From Actinomycetota bacterium (GTDB lineage Bacteria; Actinomycetota; Actinomycetes; Nanopelagicales; Nanopelagicaceae), in the NCBI GenBank assembly GCA_009704555.1, contig WLDY01000037.1, positions 1 to 6,409 on the forward strand: a stretch of DNA of 6,409 nt, read 5' to 3'. The notes below the pieces were generated by a model. It ran no database searches and was not told the origin of the DNA. It saw only the letters and a list, made by a program, of their open reading frames with translations. Positions 1-4,971 of the stretch are shown here, piece after piece. The number at the start of each line of letters is the position of its first letter. The stretch's first letter is position 1. The translations under genes and the position numbers were made by a program.

Positions 1-1
1 G

Positions 2-61
2 ATCGACTCGACCGCTGCCTTCAGGGTCGATGTGAGTTTCGTATTCAAAGATCCATCCTGA
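2..61 (+). CDS. Possible C-terminal tail of a convergent gene entering from the left edge
   Basis: The frame starting at base 2 is open to a TGA at 59-61 and would encode 19 residues ending in VSFVFKDPS. No start is visible because the window begins inside it. It would converge on nrdJ, whose terminator lies between the two. The reading is weak: other short frames, including one on the minus strand, are also open here, and the piece is too short to assign to any family. The rest of bases 62-99 shows no recognisable element. Confidence 0.2.
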   Translation: MDSTAAFRVDVSFVFKDPS

Positions 62-99
62 TCAAGAGCGAGTCCGAAGCCAATTCTCTATCCACCCGG

Positions 100-131
100 A
101 AAACAAATCAGCCCCCTTGCGGGGGCTGATT
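100..131 (-). terminator. Rho-independent terminator of nrdJ
   Basis: A perfect 11-bp stem, arms 106-116 and 121-131, encloses a four-base loop. Read on the minus strand the loop is GCAA, a stable GNRA-type tetraloop, and the stem contains a run of five G-C pairs. The downstream arm is followed on the minus strand by a T-rich stretch (TTTGTTTT, partly using the last stem bases). On the plus strand no T run follows the stem, so the element is oriented to end nrdJ transcription, 12 bases after the nrdJ stop. Confidence 0.9.
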
Positions 132-143
132 CTCTACTACTGA

Positions 144-2933
144 TCAACTGCAACCAGATGTGGATCCACATCCTTCGCAGACATAGCAAGCACCCGATGG
201 ACGCATCTTCACACCGCAGGTCATGCAGAGTGGTGCATCGCTCTTGAAACCGGAGATCTTCTCCAGGAGTTCGGTCGATGATCCGACGGTCGAGGTATCG
301 ACGGCAGGTGCCTTCGATTCGATCGTGATCTCAACCGGTGCTGGAGCAACGGCAGGGGCTGCTTGTGCATACTCACCGCTGTCGAGAGCGTTGGCGCGCT
401 CTGCTGCGGTGTAGAGACCCATCGCTGAACGAGTCTCGAAGGGGAGGTAATCAAGGGCAAGTCGTCGGAAGATGTAATCCATCATCGACTGTGCCATGCG
501 GACATCCTTGTCATCGGTCATACCCGCTGGCTCGAATCGGAGATTGGTGAACTTCTCGACATAGGTCTCGAGAGGAACTCCGTATTGCAGACCGATCGAA
601 ACTGCGATCGAGAATGCATCCATTACTCCGGCAAGTGTCGAACCCTGCTTGCCAAGCTTCAAGAAGATCTCGCCGAGTGCGCCATCCTCGTAAGTGCCGG
701 CGGTGAGGTAACCCTCTGCGCCAGCGACTGAGAACGATGTGGTTCGCGATGGACGTGACTTCGGAAGTCGCTTACGGACAGCAGGAGCAGGAGCTGAGGC
801 CGAAGCACTCTCGTCCTTCTTTGCTGCCTTGCCATCAGAGAGTGGTTGGCCGACCTTGCAGTTGTCGCGGTAGACAGCGAGCGCCTTGAGGCCGAGCTTC
901 CAACCCTGGTAGTAGACCTCTTCTACCTCTTCGACAGTCGCGCTCTCTGGGAGGTTGACGGTCTTGGAGATCGCGCCGGAGAGGAATGGCTGGCATGCCG
1001 CCATCATCCGGACGTGGCCCATTGCCGCGATCGGGCTGACACCCATGGCGCAATCGAAGACGTCGTAATGCTCCTTCTTGAGTCCTGGTGCATCGATGAC
1101 GTTTCCGTGGCTGGAGATGTACTCGACCACAGCTTCGATCGTCTCATCGGTGTAGCCGAGACGCTTGAGAGCGAGTGGCACGGTCTGGTTGACGATCTGC
1201 ATCGATCCACCACCGACCAATTTCTTGAACTTGACCAGAGCGAGATCTGGCTCGATACCGGTGGTATCGCAATCCATCATCAAACCGATGGTGCCGGTCG
1301 GAGCGAGGACCGAGGCTTGGGCGTTACGCCAGCCATTGGTCTCACCGATCTTCACACCTTCGTCCCAGGCCTTGTTCGCCTCGGCCCAGACGCTGCGATC
1401 GATCTCAGACATCGACTTCGCCGAGAGTGATGCTGCTTGGTGCTTCTTCATCACGCGAGTGTGTGCGGTCGCGTTACGGGCATAGCCTTCGTAAGCACCG
1501 ACGATCCCTGCGAGCTCTGCGGAGCGGCGATATGAGACACCGGTCATCAAGGATGTGATCGAGCCAGCGAGTGAACGTCCGGCATCACTGTCATATGGCA
1601 TACCGCTCGCCATCAAGAGTGCGCCGAGGTTGGCGTATCCGATACCGAGTTGGCGATATGCACGAGTGGTCTCGCCGATCGCTTCGGTTGGGAAGTCTGC
1701 GAAGCAGATCGAGATATCCATCGCAGTGATGATCATCTCGACCGCCTTGGTGAATGACTTCGCGTCGAAGGAACCATCCTCTTTGAGGAACTTCATCAAG
1801 TTGAGTGATGCGAGGTTGCATGAGGAGTTGTCGAGTGACATGTACTCCGAGCAAGGATTCGATGCATTGATGCGACCGGTCTCTGGATTGGTGTGCCAAT
1901 CGTTGATGGTGTCGTCATATTGGATACCAGGATCAGCGCAAGCCCATGCTGCCTCTGACATCTTGCGGAAGAGGCTCTTGGCGGAGATCGTCTCCATGAC
2001 CTCACCGGTTGCACGAGCGCGGAGACCGAAATCCTGACCGTTCTCATAGGCGCGCATGAACTCGTCAGATACACGAACCGAGTTATTTGCGTTCTGGTAC
2101 TGGACCGAGATGATGTCCTTGCCGCCGAGGTCCATGTCGAAGCCAGCATCACGGAGGACGCGGATCTTCTCCTCTTCGGAGACCTTGGTCTCGATGAACT
2201 CTTCGATATCTGGATGGTCTACGTCGAGAACGACCATCTTCGCAGCGCGACGTGTCGCGCCACCGGACTTGATCGTTCCTGCGGATGCATCGGCACCTCG
2301 CATGAAGGAGACCGGCCCGGATGCGTTTCCGCCTGAGCGTAGGAGCTCCTTGGCGGAGCGAATGCGGGAGAGGTTGAGACCTGCACCGGAGCCACCTTTG
2401 AAGATCATTCCCTCTTCGCGGTACCAGTTGAGGATCGAATCCATTGTGTCATCGACGGAGAGGATGAAGCAGGCGCTCACCTGTTGTGGCGCTGCGGTTC
2501 CGACGTTGAACCAGACTGGTGAGTTGAATGAGAAGACTTGGTGCATCAACATCCATGTCAACTCATGTTCGAAGATCTCTGCATCTGCATCGGTTGCGAA
2601 ATAGCCGAATTGCTTTCCGGCGCGGACATATGTCAGGACGACGCGATCGATGACTTGGCGGAGCGACCATTCACGATTCTCATGTCCTACTGCACCACGG
2701 AAGTATTTGGTAGTGACGATCGTCGATGCATTGACCGACCAGAAGTCAGGGAATTCGACGCCACGTTGTTCGAAGATGACCTCGCCGCTCTTCCAATTGG
2801 TCTGGACTACATCGCGACGCTCCCAAGTGACTTCGTCATAAGGGTGCTTCCCTGCGGTTGTGTAAAGACGCTCGATGGTGAGGCCTTTGTTCTTCGACTT
2901 CGAAGAGGGTCGGTTGATGACCGTATCTGACAT
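144..2933 (-). CDS. nrdJ: Vitamin B12-dependent (class II) ribonucleotide reductase NrdJ
   Basis: Class II ribonucleotide reductase. The family reduces ribonucleotides to deoxyribonucleotides in the cytoplasm, using adenosylcobalamin to generate the active-site thiyl radical and needing no oxygen. Seen in the 929 residues: a class II N-terminal domain (about 20-140, with HPYDEVTWERRD); the first redox cysteine C155 (SACF); the active-site loop N359-P-C361-S-E363; the paired redox cysteine C372 (SSCNLASLNL); the phosphate-binding APTGTIG loop (544-550); a Lys/Ala/Ser/Pro linker (about 698-722); a TSCPD-type domain (about 731-830); a second Ala/Pro-rich linker (about 855-882); and a C-terminal cysteine cluster C903, C906, C916, C919, C922, C928 ending in CGSTSGCS, expected to re-reduce the active site. 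All catalytic residues are intact and the length is normal for actinobacterial NrdJ. The ATG start has a GGAG Shine-Dalgarno. It lies 27 bases after nrdR, so the two genes are almost certainly co-transcribed. Confidence 0.97.
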   Translation of the reverse strand: MSDTVINRPSSKSKNKGLTIERLYTTAGKHPYDEVTWERRDVVQTNWKSGEVIFEQRGVEFPDFWSVNASTIVTTKYFRGAVGHENREWSLRQVIDRVVLTYVRAGKQFGYFATDADAEIFEHELTWMLMHQVFSFNSPVWFNVGTAAPQQVSACFILSVDDTMDSILNWYREEGMIFKGGSGAGLNLSRIRSAKELLRSGGNASGPVSFMRGADASAGTIKSGGATRRAAKMVVLDVDHPDIEEFIETKVSEEEKIRVLRDAGFDMDLGGKDIISVQYQNANNSVRVSDEFMRAYENGQDFGLRARATGEVMETISAKSLFRKMSEAAWACADPGIQYDDTINDWHTNPETGRINASNPCSEYMSLDNSSCNLASLNLMKFLKEDGSFDAKSFTKAVEMIITAMDISICFADFPTEAIGETTRAYRQLGIGYANLGALLMASGMPYDSDAGRSLAGSITSLMTGVSYRRSAELAGIVGAYEGYARNATAHTRVMKKHQAASLSAKSMSEIDRSVWAEANKAWDEGVKIGETNGWRNAQASVLAPTGTIGLMMDCDTTGIEPDLALVKFKKLVGGGSMQIVNQTVPLALKRLGYTDETIEAVVEYISSHGNVIDAPGLKKEHYDVFDCAMGVSPIAAMGHVRMMAACQPFLSGAISKTVNLPESATVEEVEEVYYQGWKLGLKALAVYRDNCKVGQPLSDGKAAKKDESASASAPAPAVRKRLPKSRPSRTTSFSVAGAEGYLTAGTYEDGALGEIFLKLGKQGSTLAGVMDAFSIAVSIGLQYGVPLETYVEKFTNLRFEPAGMTDDKDVRMAQSMMDYIFRRLALDYLPFETRSAMGLYTAAERANALDSGEYAQAAPAVAPAPVEITIESKAPAVDTSTVGSSTELLEKISGFKSDAPLCMTCGVKMRPSGACYVCEGCGSTSGCS

Positions 2934-2941
2934 TTCTATTG

Positions 2942-2945
2942 CTCC
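2942..2945 (-). promoter_or_regulatory. Shine-Dalgarno of nrdJ
   Basis: On the minus strand GGAG lies eight bases before the ATG at 2933, inside the 27-base gap after nrdR. It supports the chosen start and translation of nrdJ from a shared nrdRJ message. Confidence 0.7.
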
Positions 2946-2960
2946 GATTTCCTGGTGTTG

Positions 2961-3509
2961 TTAAGTTGTTTTGATCCGCGGGGATAGATCGCTCGGGGAA
3001 GCGTTGTACTTGGAGGGAAGAGTCGCGGAGGAAGTTCGCGATGAAATCTCGGATGAGGAATTCGATGGCATCGCTCGCAGTAATGCGATCTCGCCTTCGA
3101 AGTCGTCAAGGGAGGAGAAGTTACGGTAAACCGAGGCATAACGCAGGTAGGCGACCTCATCGAGTTCACGGAGTGGCGCAAGGATCGCCATGCCCACCTC
3201 TTGTGCCTCGATCTCGGCCTGACCCGTTGCCCGAAGGCTCTCTTCGACCCGTTGAGCGAGGAGCGCTAGATCGTCCTCATCCACGGGGCGGTTCTGACAA
3301 GCCTTGCGGACGCCGTTGATGACCTTCTCGCGACTGAAGGGCTCGGTGGCCCCACTTCGCTTGATGATCGCCAAGATCGAAGTCTCTTGGGTGGAGAAGC
3401 GAGAGCCACACTGAGTGCACTCTCTCCTTCGACGGATGGCGCTGCCCTCCTCGACTGGCCGAGAGTCGATGACTCTTGAGTCATCGTGTCGGCAGAAGGG
3501 ACAGATCAT
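2961..3509 (-). CDS. nrdR: Transcriptional repressor NrdR
   Basis: NrdR senses ATP/dATP through an ATP-cone and represses ribonucleotide reductase genes by binding paired NrdR boxes. The 182-residue product begins with the family's MxCPFC signature. Its four-cysteine zinc ribbon is C3, C6, C31 and C34, with the basic RRRREC stretch between the pairs (27-31), and an ATP-cone spans about 46-136 (IIKRSG, FSREKV, YLRYASVYRNF). Residues from about 148 form a Ser-rich, probably disordered tail that carries no motif I recognise. The ATG encodes the conserved first residues, so the start is secure. The Shine-Dalgarno is weak (GAAAGG, about 12 bases upstream). The gene precedes nrdJ in an apparent operon and follows the LysM gene with a 160-base gap. 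NrdR boxes in that gap indicate autoregulation. Confidence 0.96.
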   Translation of the reverse strand: MICPFCRHDDSRVIDSRPVEEGSAIRRRRECTQCGSRFSTQETSILAIIKRSGATEPFSREKVINGVRKACQNRPVDEDDLALLAQRVEESLRATGQAEIEAQEVGMAILAPLRELDEVAYLRYASVYRNFSSLDDFEGEIALLRAMPSNSSSEISSRTSSATLPSKYNASPSDLSPRIKTT

Positions 3510-3532
3510 CGGCGTGTCTAACCTTTCAATGT

Positions 3533-3545
3533 TGGGAATTTCCCA
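3533..3545. repeat. Short perfect inverted repeat in the nrdR leader
   Basis: TGGGAA and TTCCCA are separated by one base, giving a 13-base near-palindrome 24 bases before the nrdR start. It could be a protein-binding site or chance. With a one-base loop it is not a useful RNA hairpin, and it does not resemble an NrdR box or an SOS box. Confidence 0.3.
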
Positions 3546-3587
3546 GATGTGGGTGTATTCCGAAACTTCCTCAAAAGTGGCTGAAGA

Positions 3588-3603
3588 CCACTAGGTGTGG
3601 AAG
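3588..3603. promoter_or_regulatory. NrdR box 1 (promoter-proximal to nrdR)
   Basis: The 16-mer CCACTAGGTGTGGAAG fits the NrdR-box consensus acaCwAtATaTwGtgt at the left half (CACTA) and at T9, T11 and G13, with poorer agreement in the right half. Its start is 31 bp from that of box 2, about three helical turns, which is the arrangement known for paired NrdR boxes. It would cover the predicted transcription start of nrdR. Confidence 0.65.
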
Positions 3604-3630
3604 GTTATCGCAAAATCACCCCAACATCTA
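3602..3630 (-). promoter_or_regulatory. Predicted nrdR-nrdJ promoter
   Basis: On the minus strand a -35-like TAGATG (3630-3625) and a -10 TAACCT (3607-3602, a TANNNT actinobacterial type) are 17 bases apart. The -35 sits inside NrdR box 2. The -10 lies mainly between the boxes, and the predicted start near 3595 falls in box 1, so bound NrdR would block the promoter. Each hexamer matches the sigma70 consensus at only about half its positions. The call rests on spacing and position relative to the boxes. Confidence 0.4.
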
Positions 3631-3634
3631 GTGG
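3619..3634. promoter_or_regulatory. NrdR box 2
   Basis: The 16-mer CCCCAACATCTAGTGG agrees with every strongly conserved core position of the NrdR consensus (C4, W5, A6, A8, T9, T11, W12, G13) and with t14 and g15. It is the better of the two boxes. The gap to box 1 is 15 bases. The outer half-sites of the pair, ACCACTAG at 3587-3594 and CTAGTGGT at 3628-3635, are exact inverted copies. Confidence 0.75.
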
Positions 3635-3669
3635 TAACTGTAGACCCGGAGTTGAGGGTTCAGTGGGAT

Positions 3670-4071
3670 TTACTCGCGTGTCGGGATGATCAGGCGCGTT
3701 CCGGCCGAGAGGCTCGGCGTGGTGAGTGCGTTGAGCTCGATGATCCGAGCCACGTTCTCCTCTTGATTGCCGCCAAGGAGTTTTGCGATCGACCAGAGGC
3801 TCTCTCCTGGGGCGACCACGATGACCTCGAGATGCTCTCGCCCACCCTTGCCACTCTCGGAGGTATCTGCCGATACTCCGGAGAGAGCCGAGTAACCACT
3901 CGCGATCAGGATGGACATCGATGCCACCAGTGCGATCCTCGAGATCAATCGACCGCGCTTCGTCAGGCGTACCCCTCGAAAAGCGCTCTTTTTCAATGGT
4001 TTTTGCGCCATTTGAACTGATGTCAGGGATGTTGGAATCGCGTATGTGGTCATTGGTTCACTTGCCTTCAC
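3670..4071 (-). CDS. Membrane-anchored LysM protein, probable SOS-induced division inhibitor (YneA/ChiZ-like)
   Basis: Seen: up to 133 residues, with a basic N-terminus (about 23-45), one hydrophobic membrane segment (about 45-62), a short Gly/Ser linker, and a C-terminal LysM domain (about 82-131: VAPGESLWSIA, ARIIELNAL, LSAGTRLIIP). This predicts a short cytoplasmic tail, a single anchor and an extracytoplasmic peptidoglycan-binding module. No separate catalytic domain is present. Known: proteins of this build next to lexA, such as Bacillus YneA and mycobacterial Rv2719c/ChiZ, are LexA-controlled and delay division after DNA damage. Inferred: the same role here, because the gene is divergent from lexA and has an SOS box at its predicted promoter. 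The start is uncertain. The longest frame begins with GTG at 4071 without a Shine-Dalgarno. ATG at 4053 has AAGG about 11 bases upstream, and ATG at 4011 gives the most family-like N-terminus. No terminator is evident before nrdR. Confidence 0.85.
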   Translation of the reverse strand: MKASEPMTTYAIPTSLTSVQMAQKPLKKSAFRGVRLTKRGRLISRIALVASMSILIASGYSALSGVSADTSESGKGGREHLEVIVVAPGESLWSIAKLLGGNQEENVARIIELNALTTPSLSAGTRLIIPTRE

Positions 4072-4100
4072 AACAGGGTCATCGACACCGGGGATAGTGT

Positions 4101-4116
4101 TCGAACACCTGTTCTA
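4101..4116. promoter_or_regulatory. SOS box 1 (LexA site) facing the LysM gene
   Basis: TCGAACACCTGTTCTA matches the actinobacterial LexA site TCGAAC-N4-GTTCGA with one mismatch and has an intact GAAC-N4-GTTC core. It lies at the predicted transcription start of the divergent LysM gene, a position suited to repression. Confidence 0.88.
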
Positions 4117-4122
4117 AACCGA

Positions 4123-4151
4123 AAGGTACACCTCCCCTCCGACACCAGCAA
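4123..4151 (-). promoter_or_regulatory. Predicted promoter of the LysM gene
   Basis: On the minus strand TTGCTG (4151-4146) and TACCTT (4128-4123, TANNNT type) are separated by 17 bases. The expected transcription start, near 4116, is the first base of SOS box 1. The leader would be about 45 bases to the GTG or about 63 bases to the ATG at 4053. This is a prediction from motif and spacing only. Confidence 0.45.
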
Positions 4152-4157
4152 GTTTTT

Positions 4158-4173
4158 TCGAACATTTGTTTGA
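4158..4173. promoter_or_regulatory. SOS box 2 (LexA site) at the lexA promoter
   Basis: TCGAACATTTGTTTGA is a one-mismatch copy of TCGAAC-N4-GTTCGA. Its right end overlaps the -35 of the predicted lexA promoter, giving classical autorepression. Its centre is 57 bp from that of box 1, so each divergent promoter has its own operator. Confidence 0.9.
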
Positions 4174-4198
4174 ATTTTCTCCCCGTTGCCCTTAGCCT
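4170..4198 (+). promoter_or_regulatory. Predicted lexA promoter giving a leaderless mRNA
   Basis: A -35 TTGAAT (4170-4175; four of six consensus bases) and a -10 TAGCCT (4193-4198, TANNNT type) are separated by exactly 17 bases. The -10 ends six bases before the lexA ATG, so transcription should begin at or next to the A of the start codon. There is no Shine-Dalgarno before lexA, which agrees with a leaderless transcript. Confidence 0.55.
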
Positions 4199-4204
4199 TC
4201 TGCC

Positions 4205-4858
4205 ATGAGCGAGATCCTTGAACTCCCCGACTCCCTACCCGATGGCGCCGGACTGACCCAGCGTCAGCACGCGATCCTCGAGGTCATCCGCAGGTCCGTT
4301 GAGGAGCGTGGCTATCCACCAACGATGCGAGAGATCGCCCAGGCCGCAGGCCTTGCCTCCCCTTCGAGCGTCAAGTACCAACTAGGCGAGCTGGAAGCCA
4401 AGGGCTTCATCCGCCGCGACCCCTCCCGAGGCCGAGCGGTTGAGATCAAGGAGCTCTCTGAGAGCGGGGCCGAGGTCGCCAAGACTCATGCTGTCCCTCT
4501 CGTCGGTCGCATCGCGGCCGGTGCACCCATCCTTGCGGAGCAAGAGGTGGAAGAGGTCTTCCCACTCCCCGCAACCCTCGTCGGTGAAGGCGAGCTCTAC
4601 ATGCTCAAGGTCGTAGGTGACTCGATGGTCGATGCCGCGATCTGCGATGGGGACTATGTCGTGGTCCGCTCCCAGAAGGATTGCAACAAGGGCGAGATCG
4701 TCGCAGCCATGATCGACGGTGAGGCCACGGTCAAAACCTTCTCAATGAAGAACGGCAAGGTCTGGCTCCTACCCGCCAACGATGCCTATGCCCCGATCCC
4801 CGGTGAAAAGGCCGAGATCCTAGGAAAGGTGACCGCGGTCCTTCGCTCCGTTCGGTAA
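4205..4858 (+). CDS. lexA: LexA, SOS-response repressor and self-cleaving protease
   Basis: LexA binds SOS boxes as a dimer and, on contact with RecA-ssDNA filaments, cleaves itself and releases the regulon. In the 217 residues the N-terminal winged helix-turn-helix covers about 17-80 (PPTMREIAQAAGL, SVKYQLGELEAKGFI). A short linker precedes the S24 peptidase domain. The cleavage site is A105-G106 (RIAAGAPI), the catalytic serine is S140 in GDSM, and the catalytic lysine is K177 in ATVKTF. All are intact, so it should be cleavable. ATG 4205 is the first possible start, because an in-frame TAG at 4193-4195 lies just upstream. No Shine-Dalgarno is visible. The gene is divergent from the LysM gene, with two SOS boxes between them, so it is very likely autorepressed. 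The length is normal for a short actinobacterial LexA. Confidence 0.97.
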   Translation: MSEILELPDSLPDGAGLTQRQHAILEVIRRSVEERGYPPTMREIAQAAGLASPSSVKYQLGELEAKGFIRRDPSRGRAVEIKELSESGAEVAKTHAVPLVGRIAAGAPILAEQEVEEVFPLPATLVGEGELYMLKVVGDSMVDAAICDGDYVVVRSQKDCNKGEIVAAMIDGEATVKTFSMKNGKVWLLPANDAYAPIPGEKAEILGKVTAVLRSVR

Positions 4859-4864
4859 CGAAGG
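4840..4864 (+). terminator. Weak hairpin at the end of lexA
   Basis: CCTTCG (4840-4845) and CGAAGG (4859-4864) can pair around the lexA stop codon with a 13-base loop. A small TCACG/CGTGA hairpin follows at 4865-4877. No T run follows either one, so intrinsic termination is doubtful. I record it as the only candidate for ending lexA transcription in the 113-base gap. Confidence 0.25.
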
Positions 4865-4890
4865 TCACGCTCCGTGAGAGGTAATTAGAC

Positions 4891-4907
4891 AACGCTTTTG
4901 TTGCGTT
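4891..4907. repeat. Inverted repeat overlapping the promoter of the iron-transport genes
   Basis: AACGC and GCGTT are separated by seven bases. The right arm overlaps the predicted -35 (4901-4906), where an operator could act. It does not resemble the IdeR/DtxR or classical Fur consensus. A five-base arm is short enough to be chance. It could also form a weak hairpin after lexA. Confidence 0.3.
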
Positions 4908-4929
4908 ATTCATCGCTCTCTTTTACCCT
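4901..4929 (+). promoter_or_regulatory. Predicted promoter of the iron ABC transporter genes
   Basis: TTGCGT (4901-4906) and TACCCT (4924-4929, TANNNT type) are 17 bases apart, with an expected start near 4936 and a leader of about 36 bases that contains the Shine-Dalgarno. This suggests transcription independent of lexA. Confidence 0.45.
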
Positions 4930-4958
4930 GCTCTCCAGGTAACAACCGCTGGAATCCC

Positions 4959-4965
4959 GGAGAGG
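4959..4965 (+). promoter_or_regulatory. Shine-Dalgarno of the binding-protein gene
   Basis: GGAGAGG ends six bases before the ATG at 4972. It is strong and well placed, and it fixes the start of the lipoprotein. Confidence 0.75.
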
Positions 4966-4971
4966 AAGAAG

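Noticed and set aside
1..129. Plus-strand frame 1 open from the left edge into the terminator
   Set aside because: It would end inside the terminator stem and reads as an unlikely composition. The frame ending at 61 is a better, though still weak, candidate for a gene tail.
846..1430. Long plus-strand open frame (194 codons) antisense to nrdJ
   Set aside because: It lies wholly opposite a fully intact nrdJ with all catalytic motifs. Its translation is rich in Asp, Arg and Leu without any recognisable domain, as expected for a shadow of biased codon use.
1555..2604. Further plus-strand open frames of 160 and 182 codons opposite nrdJ
   Set aside because: Same reason: no Shine-Dalgarno, no family resemblance, and complete overlap with conserved nrdJ segments.
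2936..3181. Minus-strand frame starting inside nrdR and ending in the nrdR-nrdJ gap
   Set aside because: It overlaps conserved ATP-cone codons of nrdR in another frame, and its product is Arg/Pro/Ser-rich with no domain.
3510..3660. SOS box in front of nrdR
   Set aside because: No GAAC-N4-GTTC or close variant is present, so direct LexA control of nrdRJ is not supported.
3510..3669. Cobalamin riboswitch upstream of nrdR
   Set aside because: No B12-box-like segment is visible and the leader is too short for the known fold.
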